Of a DNA stretch of 64,000 nt, positions 37,648-49,866 are shown in pieces (position 1 is the first letter of the stretch; each line of letters opens with the position of its first letter). The notes below the pieces were generated by a model that worked only from the letters and a program-made list of their open reading frames with translations, was not told the origin of the DNA and did not search any database. Both the position numbers and the translations under genes were made by a program. The stretch comes from Duganella alba (lineage in GTDB: Bacteria > Pseudomonadota > Gammaproteobacteria > Burkholderiales > Burkholderiaceae_D), in contig NZ_WKJN01000024.1 of NCBI RefSeq assembly GCF_009674495.1, forward strand, positions 1-64,000, given 5' to 3'.

Positions 37648-39153
37648 TTACTGCTGCGCTACCGTCTGCGCCGGCGCGCCGGCATCCCAGCCGCCGCCCA
37701 GCGCGCGGATCAGCGCCACCGTGGTGACCGCGCGATTGCCGCGCAACTGCACCGCATTGCGCTCCACCGTCGCCAGGTTGCGCTGTGCGTCCAGCAGATC
37801 GAGGTAGCTCGAACGGCCGGCGCTGTACAACTTCTGTGCCAGATCGGCCGAACGACGCGCGGAAACGACTGCTTCGTCGATCTGCGCCGTCTGGCCGGCC
37901 AGGATGCGCAGGCCCGCCAGATTGTCCTCAACCTCGGCAAACGCCGTCAGCACGCTTTGACGATACGTACCGACCGACTCCTCCAGCGCACCCTCGCTGC
38001 GGGTGATGTTGGACTTGTTGCGGCCACCGTCGATCAGCGGCATCGACATCGCCGCGCCCAGCAGCCACGAACGGCTGCTCCACTTGAACACGTCGGCCAC
38101 GGTGTTACCCGAGATGCCGCCCGCATTCGCGTTCAGCATCAGCGACGGGAACATCGCCGAACGGGCCACGCCGATGCGGGCGTTGGCCGCTTCCATCGCG
38201 CGCTGTGCGGCGGCGATGTCGGGACGGCGCTCCAGCAGCGACGATGGCAGGCCGGCTGGAATCACCGGCAGCAGCGCCGTGTCCAGCAACGGGCTGTTAC
38301 CCGCCGTGTAGCTGGCCGCCGGTTTGCCCAGCAGGACAGCCAGCGCATGCTCGGTGGTCACGCGCTGACGTTGCAGGCCGATGGCTTCCGCCTTCGACGT
38401 CGCCAGTTCGGTCTTGGCGCGCGACAGATCGAATTCGCCGATGTCGCCCAGGTCGAAACGACGCTGGTTGACCTTGACGTTTTCTTCGCGGGTCTGCACC
38501 GTGCGGTTCAGCGTTTCCAGCTCGGCGTCGGTAGAACGCAGACGGAAGTAGGTCTGCGCCACGTCGGCTTGCACCGACAGCAGCACCGAGCGGTAAGTCG
38601 CTTCGACCGAGGCCGCATCGCCACGCGCCGCGGCGACGTTGGACGATACGCGACCGAACAGATCGACCTCGTAGCTGGCGGTCAGGTTGGCGCTGAACAC
38701 CTTGGCCGGCGCCACCGGCGTACCGGCCGGCAGGCCCAGTTCCACGTCCGACTGGCGCAGGCGCTGGGCGCCGATACCGACGCCGACTTGCGGAATGCGG
38801 TCCGCTTCGGCGATGCCGGCGATAGCGCGGGCCTGCTTGACGCGGGCGGCGGCCACCGACAGGTTGGCGTTGGCGCGGGTGGCTTCGTTGATCAGCTCAT
38901 TGAGGGCCGGATCATTGAACGCCAGCCACCACTCGCCGCGCGGCTGCGCTTCGGCGGCTTGCGCCTGTTTCCAGGTGCTGCCGTCGGCAGCCGTCTTGGT
39001 CGGCAGGTCGGCCGCGGCAGGCAGCTGCGATTCCTTGAACGCGGTCGGCACGTCCATCGCAGGTTGCTTGAACTCCGGCGCTGCGCATGCGGTCATCAGC
39101 AAGGCCGCCAGGATGGGCGCTACGCCCTTAGCGATCATATGCAGCTTGTTCAT
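37648..39153 (-). CDS. RND outer-membrane efflux lipoprotein (NodT family)
   Basis: This 501-residue channel protein has a signal peptide and lipobox LMTACAA. It carries two copies of the outer-membrane efflux repeat (GEWWLAFNDPALNEL at the start, RRPDIAAAQRAMEAANARIG in the middle). It forms the outer-membrane exit duct of the tripartite pump. It is the last gene of the operon, one base after the pump gene, and precedes the shared terminator. Confidence 0.95.
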   Translation of the reverse strand: MNKLHMIAKGVAPILAALLMTACAAPEFKQPAMDVPTAFKESQLPAAADLPTKTAADGSTWKQAQAAEAQPRGEWWLAFNDPALNELINEATRANANLSVAAARVKQARAIAGIAEADRIPQVGVGIGAQRLRQSDVELGLPAGTPVAPAKVFSANLTASYEVDLFGRVSSNVAAARGDAASVEATYRSVLLSVQADVAQTYFRLRSTDAELETLNRTVQTREENVKVNQRRFDLGDIGEFDLSRAKTELATSKAEAIGLQRQRVTTEHALAVLLGKPAASYTAGNSPLLDTALLPVIPAGLPSSLLERRPDIAAAQRAMEAANARIGVARSAMFPSLMLNANAGGISGNTVADVFKWSSRSWLLGAAMSMPLIDGGRNKSNITRSEGALEESVGTYRQSVLTAFAEVEDNLAGLRILAGQTAQIDEAVVSARRSADLAQKLYSAGRSSYLDLLDAQRNLATVERNAVQLRGNRAVTTVALIRALGGGWDAGAPAQTVAQQ

Positions 39154-39154
39154 A

Positions 39155-42343
<3,189 letters not shown>

Positions 42344-42349
42344 TTGTAA

Positions 42350-43576
42350 TTATTCCTTGGTGGTGCCAGTCTTGGCGACTGCAACTTTCTCTTCTTTTTT
42401 GGCCGGGGTGGCGGCCAGCGGATCGGCATCCATCGGCACGATGGTCGGGGTGATCGGCGCGCCCGGCTTGACGCGCTGCAGGCCGTTGACCACGATCTTC
42501 TCGCCCGGTTTCAGGCCGTCGCGCACCACGCGCAGGCCGTCGACTTGCTGGCCCAGCGTGACCGGACGGTATTCCGCCTTGTTGTCCTTGCCGACCACGA
42601 ACACGAACTTGCGGTTCTGGTCGGTGTTGACGGCGCGCTCGTTGATCAGCAGCGTCGACTTGGCGCCGGTGCTGCCGGCCAGTTGCACGCGGGCGAACAG
42701 GCCAGGCACCAGCAGGCCGTCGGCGTTGACCAGGGTGGCGCGCATGCGCACCGAGCCGCTGCGCGGATCAAGCTGGTTGTCGACGAATTCCAGCTTGCCT
42801 TCGTGCGGGAAGCCGGTTTCGTTGGCCAGGCCGATCTTCACGGTGGCAGGCTTGCCCTGGTGGGCAGCGGCGCCGACGCGCAGGTAGGTGTCTTCGTCGC
42901 CGTCAAAGGAGGCGTAGATCTGGTCCAGCGACACCACCGAGGTCAGCACGGCCGAGGCGTCGACCAGGTTGCCCAGCGTGATTTCGGCTTTCGACACACG
43001 GCCGTTGATCGGCGACGTCACCTGGGTGTAGCTCAGGTTCAGCTTGGCCGCTTCGTACTGGGCCTGGGCCGCGTGAGCGTCGGCGTCCAGCTGCTTGAAG
43101 CTCGATGCCGAGGTATCGTATTCGCGCTGGGCGATGGCTTTGTCGGCCAGCAGTTTTTCGGCGCGGGCCAGTTCCACCTTGGCCAGTTCCACCTTGGCGC
43201 GGGCCGAGTTGGCGGCCGCTTCGGCGCGGTTGGCTTCGGCCTGGAATGGACGCGGATCGATCACGAACAGCACGTCGCCTTTCTTGACCTGCGAACCCGG
43301 CTTGAAGTTGATCGCGGTGATGAAGCCGCCGACGCGCGGACGGATCTGCACTTGCTCGATGGCTTCCAGGCGGCCCGAGAACTCCTGGGTTTCAATGATG
43401 TCTTTCTCGACCACGGCTGCTGCCGATACCGGTGGACCGCCCGCGCCTGCAGGTGCTTCCGCTGCCTTGCCGGTGGCCTCGCCACAGCCGGACAGTGAAA
43501 TTGCGGCCAGGCCCGCCAGCGCCATGGCGGCGACCAGCGGTCGCGCCACAGCAGACATTGATTTAATGGTTTTCAT
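42350..43576 (-). CDS. RND periplasmic adaptor (membrane fusion protein)
   Basis: The ATG at 43576 gives 408 residues with a signal and lipobox LSGCG; a frame open to 43621 lacks these at the right place. The lipoyl and hairpin regions (RLEAIEQVQIRPRVGGFI, then coiled-coil EAKLNLSYTQVTSPINGRVS) are typical of AcrA/MexE. It bridges the pump and outer-membrane channel, and is the first gene of the efflux operon proper. Confidence 0.95.
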   Translation of the reverse strand: MKTIKSMSAVARPLVAAMALAGLAAISLSGCGEATGKAAEAPAGAGGPPVSAAAVVEKDIIETQEFSGRLEAIEQVQIRPRVGGFITAINFKPGSQVKKGDVLFVIDPRPFQAEANRAEAAANSARAKVELAKVELARAEKLLADKAIAQREYDTSASSFKQLDADAHAAQAQYEAAKLNLSYTQVTSPINGRVSKAEITLGNLVDASAVLTSVVSLDQIYASFDGDEDTYLRVGAAAHQGKPATVKIGLANETGFPHEGKLEFVDNQLDPRSGSVRMRATLVNADGLLVPGLFARVQLAGSTGAKSTLLINERAVNTDQNRKFVFVVGKDNKAEYRPVTLGQQVDGLRVVRDGLKPGEKIVVNGLQRVKPGAPITPTIVPMDADPLAATPAKKEEKVAVAKTGTTKE

Positions 43577-43720
43577 GTTAATTCCTTTTTGTATGAAAAT
43601 AATTAATGGAAAAGGCGGCACCGGGCGGTCTCAACGAAAATCGAGAAAACACGGTACGAACGCCCCGCTGGCAAGCCAATGGGGACGTGACTCTACATAC
43701 TGCTTAAGGGGTGGGAAATC

Positions 43721-44584
43721 CTATGCGGCCGGCGGTGTCTCGGACCGCTCCAGGCCAGCAATGAAGCTGGCGATTTCTCCAAGCGCTTGACATCGGCAAG
43801 CACATTCGTTGCGTGCCCCCACATCGTTCAGGGGCGCCGGCTGCATGCGCCGGACCGTGGTTTTGACACCGCAGGAAATCAGCTTGGCGCCGTACTGTTC
43901 CGCCTCGTCGCGCAGCGGATCGTCTTCGGTCGACAGGATGAGTGCCGGTGGCAGGTTTTTCAAACGGCTCGATTGCAGCGGCGATGCGTAGGGGTGCGTG
44001 CGGTCGGCGGCGTTCGGCAGGTAGCCGCGATAGGCCTTGGCGCAGGCGTCGGCCACGTCCAGCAGCTCGGGCGCTTGCAGTTCGCGCATCGAGCAGGTGG
44101 TCAGGCCGGGGTCCAGCATCGGCATCACCAGCACCTGGCCGGCCAGCAGCGGGCCGCCGCGGTCGCGCGCCATCAGCGCGCAGACGGCCGCCAGGTTGGC
44201 GCCGGCTTCAATGCCCGCGACCAGCAGTTGCTTGCCGCTCCAGCCCAGCTTGGCCTTGTTCTTCTTGGCCCACAGCAGTATCGCGTGTGCATCTTCCACC
44301 GCCGCCGGGAAAGGCTTCTCGGTCGCCAGGGTATAAGCAGAGGCTAGCACCGCGACGTGCTGGCTGTCGTCTGCCAAATGGCGGAGGAACATGTCCGCAT
44401 CTTCCAGGTCGCCGCCAACGAAACCGCCGGCGTGGAAGAAGACCAGCAGCATGTCGCGCTTGGCGCCGGCATCGCCGCTGGTATAGAGACGCGCCGCCAG
44501 CGGACCTTCCGCACCCTTTACTTCCAGGCTGCGGATTTTCAGTTGGTCCGACAAGGTCGGCAGCTTCTCTACTGGATTGTTCAT
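43721..44584 (-). CDS. Alpha/beta-hydrolase (HSL type) lacking catalytic Ser and His
   Basis: This 287-residue protein has the hormone-sensitive-lipase fold with an oxyanion-like HAGGFVGGD at 51-59 and an Asp region EDDPL near 222. The nucleophile elbow, normally GDSAGG, reads GIEAGA: residue 126 is Glu, not Ser. No His is seen at the expected C-terminal place (after residue 245). The fold is preserved over its full length, so it looks like a deliberate pseudo-enzyme rather than debris. It sits upstream of the RND operon on the same strand with a 144-base gap. Confidence 0.85.
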   Translation of the reverse strand: MNNPVEKLPTLSDQLKIRSLEVKGAEGPLAARLYTSGDAGAKRDMLLVFFHAGGFVGGDLEDADMFLRHLADDSQHVAVLASAYTLATEKPFPAAVEDAHAILLWAKKNKAKLGWSGKQLLVAGIEAGANLAAVCALMARDRGGPLLAGQVLVMPMLDPGLTTCSMRELQAPELLDVADACAKAYRGYLPNAADRTHPYASPLQSSRLKNLPPALILSTEDDPLRDEAEQYGAKLISCGVKTTVRRMQPAPLNDVGARNECACRCQALGEIASFIAGLERSETPPAA

Positions 44585-44790
44585 TGTTGCACCGTTCCCA
44601 ATTCGTTGGAGGACAACATGCTAGCAGGATCGCAAGGTTTGTCGCCGCTCGCGACCAGCGTCAGCGCGCGCACGCCGCGAACCTCCGTCTTGGCGGTATG
44701 TGAATAGGCGTCGGTATATACCACGCCTGCCAGTGCAACCGACGTCAGCGCCAGTGCTATCGTTGCGAAAATTGCATCCCGATAATTCAT
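44581..44790 (-). CDS. Small exported or membrane-anchored protein
   Basis: This 69-residue protein has one N-terminal hydrophobic segment (about 5-25) then a short polar tail with a single Cys. Its stop overlaps the pseudo-hydrolase start by four bases (ATGA), indicating coupling. AGGAGGACC precedes the ATG. No family was recognised. Confidence 0.7.
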   Translation of the reverse strand: MNYRDAIFATIALALTSVALAGVVYTDAYSHTAKTEVRGVRALTLVASGDKPCDPASMLSSNELGTVQQ

Positions 44791-44880
44791 GTTGGTCCTC
44801 CTTTCTTCGTCTTTTACTTTGTGCAGTACAGCAATCTTAAACTTGTTCTACAATCCGATAAATAAGGCAAAGTCGAATTG

Positions 44881-44902
44881 ATTGTTCAGGATCTTGAACA
44901 AT
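44881..44902. promoter_or_regulatory. Palindrome in front of lysR gene, possible operator
   Basis: ATTGTTCA-N6-TGAACAAT is a perfect 22-base dyad ending 11 bases before the LysR start, overlapping its ribosome-site region. LysR proteins commonly bind near their own start and control divergent genes, here the small exported protein gene. Binding is inferred. Confidence 0.5.
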
Positions 44903-44913
44903 GAGGACCAAAG

Positions 44914-45864
44914 ATGAATAAACTTCAAGCGATGGAAGTATTTGTGCAGGTGGTGGACGCCGGCGGCTTCACGCGCGCGGCGGAAAACATGAAGCTGCCC
45001 AAGGCCACCGTCTCCACCCTGATCCAGGCGCTGGAAACCTCGCTGGCGGTCAAGCTGCTGCACCGGACCACCCGCCACGTCAGCGTCACCGCCGACGGCG
45101 CCGCTTATTATGAGCGCTGCCTGCGCATCCTGTCCGACGTGCGCGAGGCCGAGGAATCGCTGTCGCGCACCCGGCTCAGCCCAAGCGGACGGCTGCGGGT
45201 CGACGCCCCGACCGGCCTGGCCAGCGATGTCATCGTGCCGGCCCTGCCGCAGTTTTTCGAGCTGTATCCGGACATCCAGCTGGAACTGGGCTGCAGCGAT
45301 CGCCCGGTGGACCTGGTCGAGGAAGGCGTCGACTGCGCCGTGCGCGGCGGCGCGCTGGGCGACTCCAGCCTGATCGCGCGCCGGGTCGGCATCCTGCAGT
45401 TCACCACCGGCGCCTCGCCAGCCTACCTGGAGCGCTACGGCCGTCCGGCGCACCCCAACGATTTACTGCGTCACCGTTGCGTCAACTATTTTTCCGCCCG
45501 TACCGGTAAAATCTTCGACTGGGACTTTACCCGCGACGGCGAACGGGTGCAGGTGGCGCTGCCCGGCCATATTGCCTTGAACGATAGCAACGCCTATATC
45601 GCGGCCGGCATCGCTGGACTGGGCATCGTGCAGATGGCCAGCTTCATGATGGAGCCGCTGCTCCGGGACGGCCGCTTCGAATTGATACTCAACGACTGGG
45701 TCAGCGATCCGCTGCCGATCCACGTGGTGTACCCGCAGAACCGCCACCTGTCGGCCAAGGTGCGCGTGTTTGTCGAATGGGTCGCCGAACTGTTTTCCAA
45801 CCATCCCGGCATGCGCTTGCCGAAAATGCCGGCGCGCGCCCCTTCTTTTGAGGTTGCCTTATGA
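44914..45864 (+). CDS. LysR family transcriptional regulator
   Basis: This 316-residue regulator has an N-terminal winged helix-turn-helix (MEVFVQVVDAGGFTRAAENM, then KATVSTLIQALE) and the LysR substrate domain. It resembles CrgA/AaeR-type members. The stop overlaps the start of the downstream dehydrogenase by four bases, so the two are coupled. It may control the dehydrogenase and the divergent small-protein/hydrolase pair. Confidence 0.95.
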   Translation: MNKLQAMEVFVQVVDAGGFTRAAENMKLPKATVSTLIQALETSLAVKLLHRTTRHVSVTADGAAYYERCLRILSDVREAEESLSRTRLSPSGRLRVDAPTGLASDVIVPALPQFFELYPDIQLELGCSDRPVDLVEEGVDCAVRGGALGDSSLIARRVGILQFTTGASPAYLERYGRPAHPNDLLRHRCVNYFSARTGKIFDWDFTRDGERVQVALPGHIALNDSNAYIAAGIAGLGIVQMASFMMEPLLRDGRFELILNDWVSDPLPIHVVYPQNRHLSAKVRVFVEWVAELFSNHPGMRLPKMPARAPSFEVAL

Positions 45865-46832
45865 ATGACTCCCACCGCATCGTCTTCCTCGACCGCGACA
45901 GCGTGATCGCCAATGTCCGCAAGCCGTCGTTCGCCCACGAGTGGACCGAGTATCCCGCCACCGTGGCCGGCGACGCCGTGCAGCGCCTGCGCGACGCCCG
46001 CGCCACCATCGCCATCACCAACAAGGTGCCGCTGTCGGCGGACGATCTGGCGCAGCTGCCGGACCTGAAGCTGATCGCGGTGGCCGCCACCGGCACCAAT
46101 ATCGTCGACCTGGCGGCGGCGCGCGAGCGCGGCATCGTCGTCACCAACATCCGCAACTATGCGGTGCACACGCTGCCCGAGCACACCTTTGCGCTGATCC
46201 TGGCGCTGCGCCGCCAGCTGGTGGCCTACCGCGAGGACATCGAGGCCGGTCTGTGGCAGAAGTCCGAACGCTTCTGCCTGTTCGGCCACCCGATCGCCGA
46301 CCTGGCCGGCAGCCGCCTGGGCCTGTTCGGCTACGGCGCGCTGGGCAAGGCGACCGCGCAGATCGCCCGCGCGTTCGGCATGGAAGTCATCGTCCACAAC
46401 CGCTCGCCGCTGCCCGATGCGGCGGCCGACGGCGTGCGCGAAGCCGGCTTCGACGAAGTCCTGGAGACGTCCGACGTGATCAGCCTGCACCTGCCGCTGA
46501 CCGAGGCCACCCGCAACATGATCAGCGCCAAGGAGCTGATCCGCATGAAGCGCAGCGCCCTGCTGATCAACACCGCGCGCGGCGGCCTGGTGGATGAGGA
46601 AGCGCTGGCCGACGCCCTGCGCAGCGGCCTGATCGCCGGCGCCGGCTTCGACGTGCTGGTGACGGAACCGCCGCCGGCCGACAACGTACTGCTCAACCTG
46701 CGCCTGCCGAACTTCATCCTGACGCCGCATTCGGCCTGGGCCAGCACCCAGGCCATGCAGACGCTGGTGGACCAGTTGATCGGCAACGTCGAGGCCTGGG
46801 CCGCCGGCGCGCCGCGCAACGTGGTGGCCTGA
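45861..46832 (+). CDS. D-2-hydroxyacid dehydrogenase
   Basis: This 323-residue NAD-dependent enzyme matches the glycerate/hydroxypyruvate reductase group. The dinucleotide motif is LFGYGALGKAT. The catalytic Arg is in INTARGG, Glu in TEPPPADN and His in TPHSAWAS. It reduces a 2-keto acid to a D-hydroxy acid. It is translationally coupled to the LysR gene. Confidence 0.93.
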   Translation: MNDSHRIVFLDRDSVIANVRKPSFAHEWTEYPATVAGDAVQRLRDARATIAITNKVPLSADDLAQLPDLKLIAVAATGTNIVDLAAARERGIVVTNIRNYAVHTLPEHTFALILALRRQLVAYREDIEAGLWQKSERFCLFGHPIADLAGSRLGLFGYGALGKATAQIARAFGMEVIVHNRSPLPDAAADGVREAGFDEVLETSDVISLHLPLTEATRNMISAKELIRMKRSALLINTARGGLVDEEALADALRSGLIAGAGFDVLVTEPPPADNVLLNLRLPNFILTPHSAWASTQAMQTLVDQLIGNVEAWAAGAPRNVVA

Positions 46833-46835
46833 CGG

Positions 46836-47156
46836 CTAGCTGGAGAACACGTTCATGGTCACCACTCCGGCGATGATCAGGCCGATGCCGACCAGCGACG
46901 GGATGTCCAGCCGCTGTCCCAGGAAGAACCAGCCGATCAGGGTGATCAGCGTGGTGCCGACGCCGGACCAGATCGCGTAGGCGATACCGACCGGCACCTG
47001 GCGCAAGGTCAGCGACAGGCAGTAGAACGCCGCCGTGTAGCCGGCCACCACCACGATCGATGGCAACAGCCGGGTGAAGCCTTCGCTGTGCTTGAGCGCG
47101 GTGGTGGCCATCGTTTCCGAACCGATGGCAATGGACAGTAGCAACCATTTGTTCAT
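46836..47156 (-). CDS. Small multidrug resistance (SMR/EmrE-type) transporter
   Basis: This 106-residue, four-helix protein carries the essential E14 in SIAIGSETMATTALK and the conserved YAIWSGVGT. It works as an antiparallel dimer exchanging protons for cationic drugs or guanidinium. It lies 10 bases downstream of the aldehyde dehydrogenase gene on the same strand, so the two may share a message. Confidence 0.95.
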   Translation of the reverse strand: MNKWLLLSIAIGSETMATTALKHSEGFTRLLPSIVVVAGYTAAFYCLSLTLRQVPVGIAYAIWSGVGTTLITLIGWFFLGQRLDIPSLVGIGLIIAGVVTMNVFSS

Positions 47157-47166
47157 GTCGTTCTCC

Positions 47167-48540
47167 CTAGCCGCGGGCGACCACGATCATTTTCTGGTTG
47201 ACAAGCTCCTTGAGGCCGTCCTCGGCCAGCTCGCGGCCATAGCCGGAGCGCTTGACGCCGCCGAACGGCAGCTCGGGCGAGGTCGACGAGCGGGTGTTGA
47301 TCCACACCGACCCGGTTTCGATGCGCGAGGCCAGCTTGCGCGCGCGCTCGACATCGGCCGAGAACACCACGCCGGACAGGCCGAACATCGAATCATTGGC
47401 CAGTTCCACCGCCTCGTCGTCGCTGCGCACCACGTAAACCTGGGCCACCGGGCCGAAGAACTCGGAGAAGTACGCCGGGTTGTCGCGCGTGACATTGGTG
47501 AGGATGGTCGGGCTGTAGTAGGCGCCGGGGCCAGGCAAGGCCTTGCCGCCGTAGTGCAGCGTGGCGCCGGCCTGGACCGCGTTGTCGACCTGCTGCGCGA
47601 TGTCGGCACGGGCGGCCAGCGAGCACAGCGGCCCCATGTCGGCGCTTTCGTCCATCGGATCGCCAACCTTGATGCCGGCAAAAATGGCGGTGAACTTTTC
47701 CAGGAAGCGGTCCGCGACCTTTTCGTGCACGAGGAAACGCTTGGCCGCGTTGCAGGCCTGGCCCGCCACATACAGCCGCGCCGCCGCGCCCACTTCAGCG
47801 GCCTTGTCGACGTCGGCGTCGTCCAGCACCATGAAGACGTCGGCGCCGCCCAGTTCCAGCACCGACTTCTTCAGATATTTGCCGGCCTGCGCGGCGACGA
47901 TGCTGCCGGCTTTTTCCGAGCCGGTCAGCGCCACGCCCTGCACGCGGTCATCGGCAATCAGGGCGGCGACCTGGTCGCCGGAGGCATACAGATTGGTCCA
48001 CACGCCCGCCGGCGCGCCGGCGGCGCGCACCAGCTGCTCGAAGGCGGCGGCGGCTTGCGGCACGTTGCTGGCGTGCTTGGCCAGGACCGGATTGCCGACG
48101 GCGATATTCGGGCCGGCCACGCGGATCAGCTGGTACAGCGGGAAGTTCCATGGCTCCACCGCCACCACCACGCCGATCGGGTGGTATTCGGTCCAGGCAT
48201 CGCCGTGCGCGGTTTCCAGCTTGCGGCCGGCCAGGAAGCCGGCGGCGTTGCGTGCATAGTAGCGGGCGATGTCGGCCGACATCTGCACTTCGAAGCGCGC
48301 TTCCGAGATGCGCTTGCCCATTTCCTGCACCAAGGTGACGGCCAGTTGCTCGGAACGGGCCTCGATCAGGTCCGCCAGCTTGTCCAGCACGGCCAGGCGC
48401 GGCTGGATGTCGCCCTTGGACCAGTCCGATTTGTAGACCGCATGCGCCACGGCCAGCGCGGCCTGCACCTGGGCGTCGGTGTGGTTGTCGAAGGTTTTGA
48501 CCAGTGCGCCGGTGGCCGGATTGATGCTTTGGTATGCCAT
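47167..48540 (-). CDS. NAD(P)-dependent succinate-semialdehyde dehydrogenase-like enzyme
   Basis: This 457-residue aldehyde dehydrogenase begins MAYQSINPATGALVKTF, typical for the GabD/Sad family. The general base Glu is in LELGGADVF and the catalytic Cys in GQACNAAKRF. Length is normal. It oxidises an aldehyde, likely succinate semialdehyde, to its acid. The SMR gene follows after 10 bases. Confidence 0.93.
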   Translation of the reverse strand: MAYQSINPATGALVKTFDNHTDAQVQAALAVAHAVYKSDWSKGDIQPRLAVLDKLADLIEARSEQLAVTLVQEMGKRISEARFEVQMSADIARYYARNAAGFLAGRKLETAHGDAWTEYHPIGVVVAVEPWNFPLYQLIRVAGPNIAVGNPVLAKHASNVPQAAAAFEQLVRAAGAPAGVWTNLYASGDQVAALIADDRVQGVALTGSEKAGSIVAAQAGKYLKKSVLELGGADVFMVLDDADVDKAAEVGAAARLYVAGQACNAAKRFLVHEKVADRFLEKFTAIFAGIKVGDPMDESADMGPLCSLAARADIAQQVDNAVQAGATLHYGGKALPGPGAYYSPTILTNVTRDNPAYFSEFFGPVAQVYVVRSDDEAVELANDSMFGLSGVVFSADVERARKLASRIETGSVWINTRSSTSPELPFGGVKRSGYGRELAEDGLKELVNQKMIVVARG

Positions 48541-48656
48541 GATGTTTCTCCTGATTGAGGTTGGTATGGCCCCAGTGTAGAAAAATCCGGCATCACAATA
48601 AATGGAAAAGAATCGACTTCAGAATTCCATTTTCAGGAAGGCAAACTGGATTAGCG

Positions 48657-49802
48657 TCAGAAACTCCCCGGCAGCAGGATGTTGCGGTCGACCTGGCGCA
48701 CATCGCGCAAGCCGCAGAACGCCATGGTCAGATCCAGCTCGTTGCGGATGATATCCAGGCATTTGCTCACGCCCTGCTCGCCCATCGCGCCCAGGCCGTA
48801 CAGGAAGGGCCGCCCGATGTAGACGCCCTTCGCCCCCAGCGCCAGCGCCTTGATCACATCCTGGCCCGAGCGGATGCCGCCGTCCATGTGCACTTCGATC
48901 TGCTTGCCGACCACCTCGGCAATGCGCGGCAGCGCGCCGATCGAGGACTCGGCGCCATCCAGCTGGCGGCCGCCGTGGTTGGAGACGATCAGCGCATCGG
49001 CGCCGCTTTCCACGCACAGGCGCGCATCTTCGGCGTCCATGATGCCCTTGATGATCAACTTGCCGCCCCAGCGCTGCTTGATCCACTCCACATCCTTCCA
49101 CGACAGGCTGAGATCGAACTGCTGGCTGGTCCACGACGACAGCGACGACATGTCCGACACCGAGGTCGCGTGGCCGACGATGTTGCCAAACGTCCGGCGC
49201 GGCGTGCCCAGCATGCCCAGGCACCAGCGCGGCTTGGTGGCCAGGTTGATCAGGTTGGGAATGGTCAGCTTGGGCGGCGCCGACAGGCCGTTGCGTAGAT
49301 CCTTGTGGCGCTGGCCCAGCACCTGCAAGTCCAGCGTCAGCACCAGCGCCGAGCAGCGCGCGGCCTTGGCGCGGTCGATCAGGCGGTTGATGAAGTCGCG
49401 GTCCTTCATCACGTACAGCTGGAACCAGAATGGCGCGCTGGTGTGGGCGGCGATGTCCTCGATCGAGCAGATGCTCATGGTCGACAGGGTAAACGGCACA
49501 CCGAATTTTTCCGCCGCCTTGGCCGCCAGGATCTCGCCGTCGGCGTGCTGCATGCCGGTCAGGCCGGTCGGCGCCAGCGCCACCGGCATGGCGACATTCT
49601 GGCCGATCATGGTGCTGGCCAGCGTGCGGTTTTCCAGGTTGACCGCCACGCGCTGGCGGAATTTGATCCTGGCGAAGTCTTCATTGTTGGCGCGGTAGGT
49701 TGATTCGGTCCAGGAACCGGCATCGGCGTAATCGTAAAACATGCGTGGGACGCGTTTTTTTGCCAGCACGCGCAGGTCTTCAATGGTGGTGATGATGCCC
49801 AT
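48657..49802 (-). CDS. lldD: FMN-dependent L-lactate dehydrogenase
   Basis: This 381-residue protein has the alpha-hydroxy-acid oxidase fold. It begins with an iron-independent FMN barrel (RVPRMFYDYADAGSWTE), has the catalytic His in VSNHGGRQLDGAES and FMN-phosphate residues in MDGGIRSGQDVIKAL. It is a membrane-associated enzyme oxidising L-lactate to pyruvate with electrons to quinone. No lldP or lldR is nearby. Confidence 0.93.
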   Translation of the reverse strand: MGIITTIEDLRVLAKKRVPRMFYDYADAGSWTESTYRANNEDFARIKFRQRVAVNLENRTLASTMIGQNVAMPVALAPTGLTGMQHADGEILAAKAAEKFGVPFTLSTMSICSIEDIAAHTSAPFWFQLYVMKDRDFINRLIDRAKAARCSALVLTLDLQVLGQRHKDLRNGLSAPPKLTIPNLINLATKPRWCLGMLGTPRRTFGNIVGHATSVSDMSSLSSWTSQQFDLSLSWKDVEWIKQRWGGKLIIKGIMDAEDARLCVESGADALIVSNHGGRQLDGAESSIGALPRIAEVVGKQIEVHMDGGIRSGQDVIKALALGAKGVYIGRPFLYGLGAMGEQGVSKCLDIIRNELDLTMAFCGLRDVRQVDRNILLPGSF

Positions 49803-49866
49803 CCAGTCTCCCCTTTTAGTATGTCCGACAGATCATCAGCCATTTTTTTGTAAAAGCCAAGTTCAT

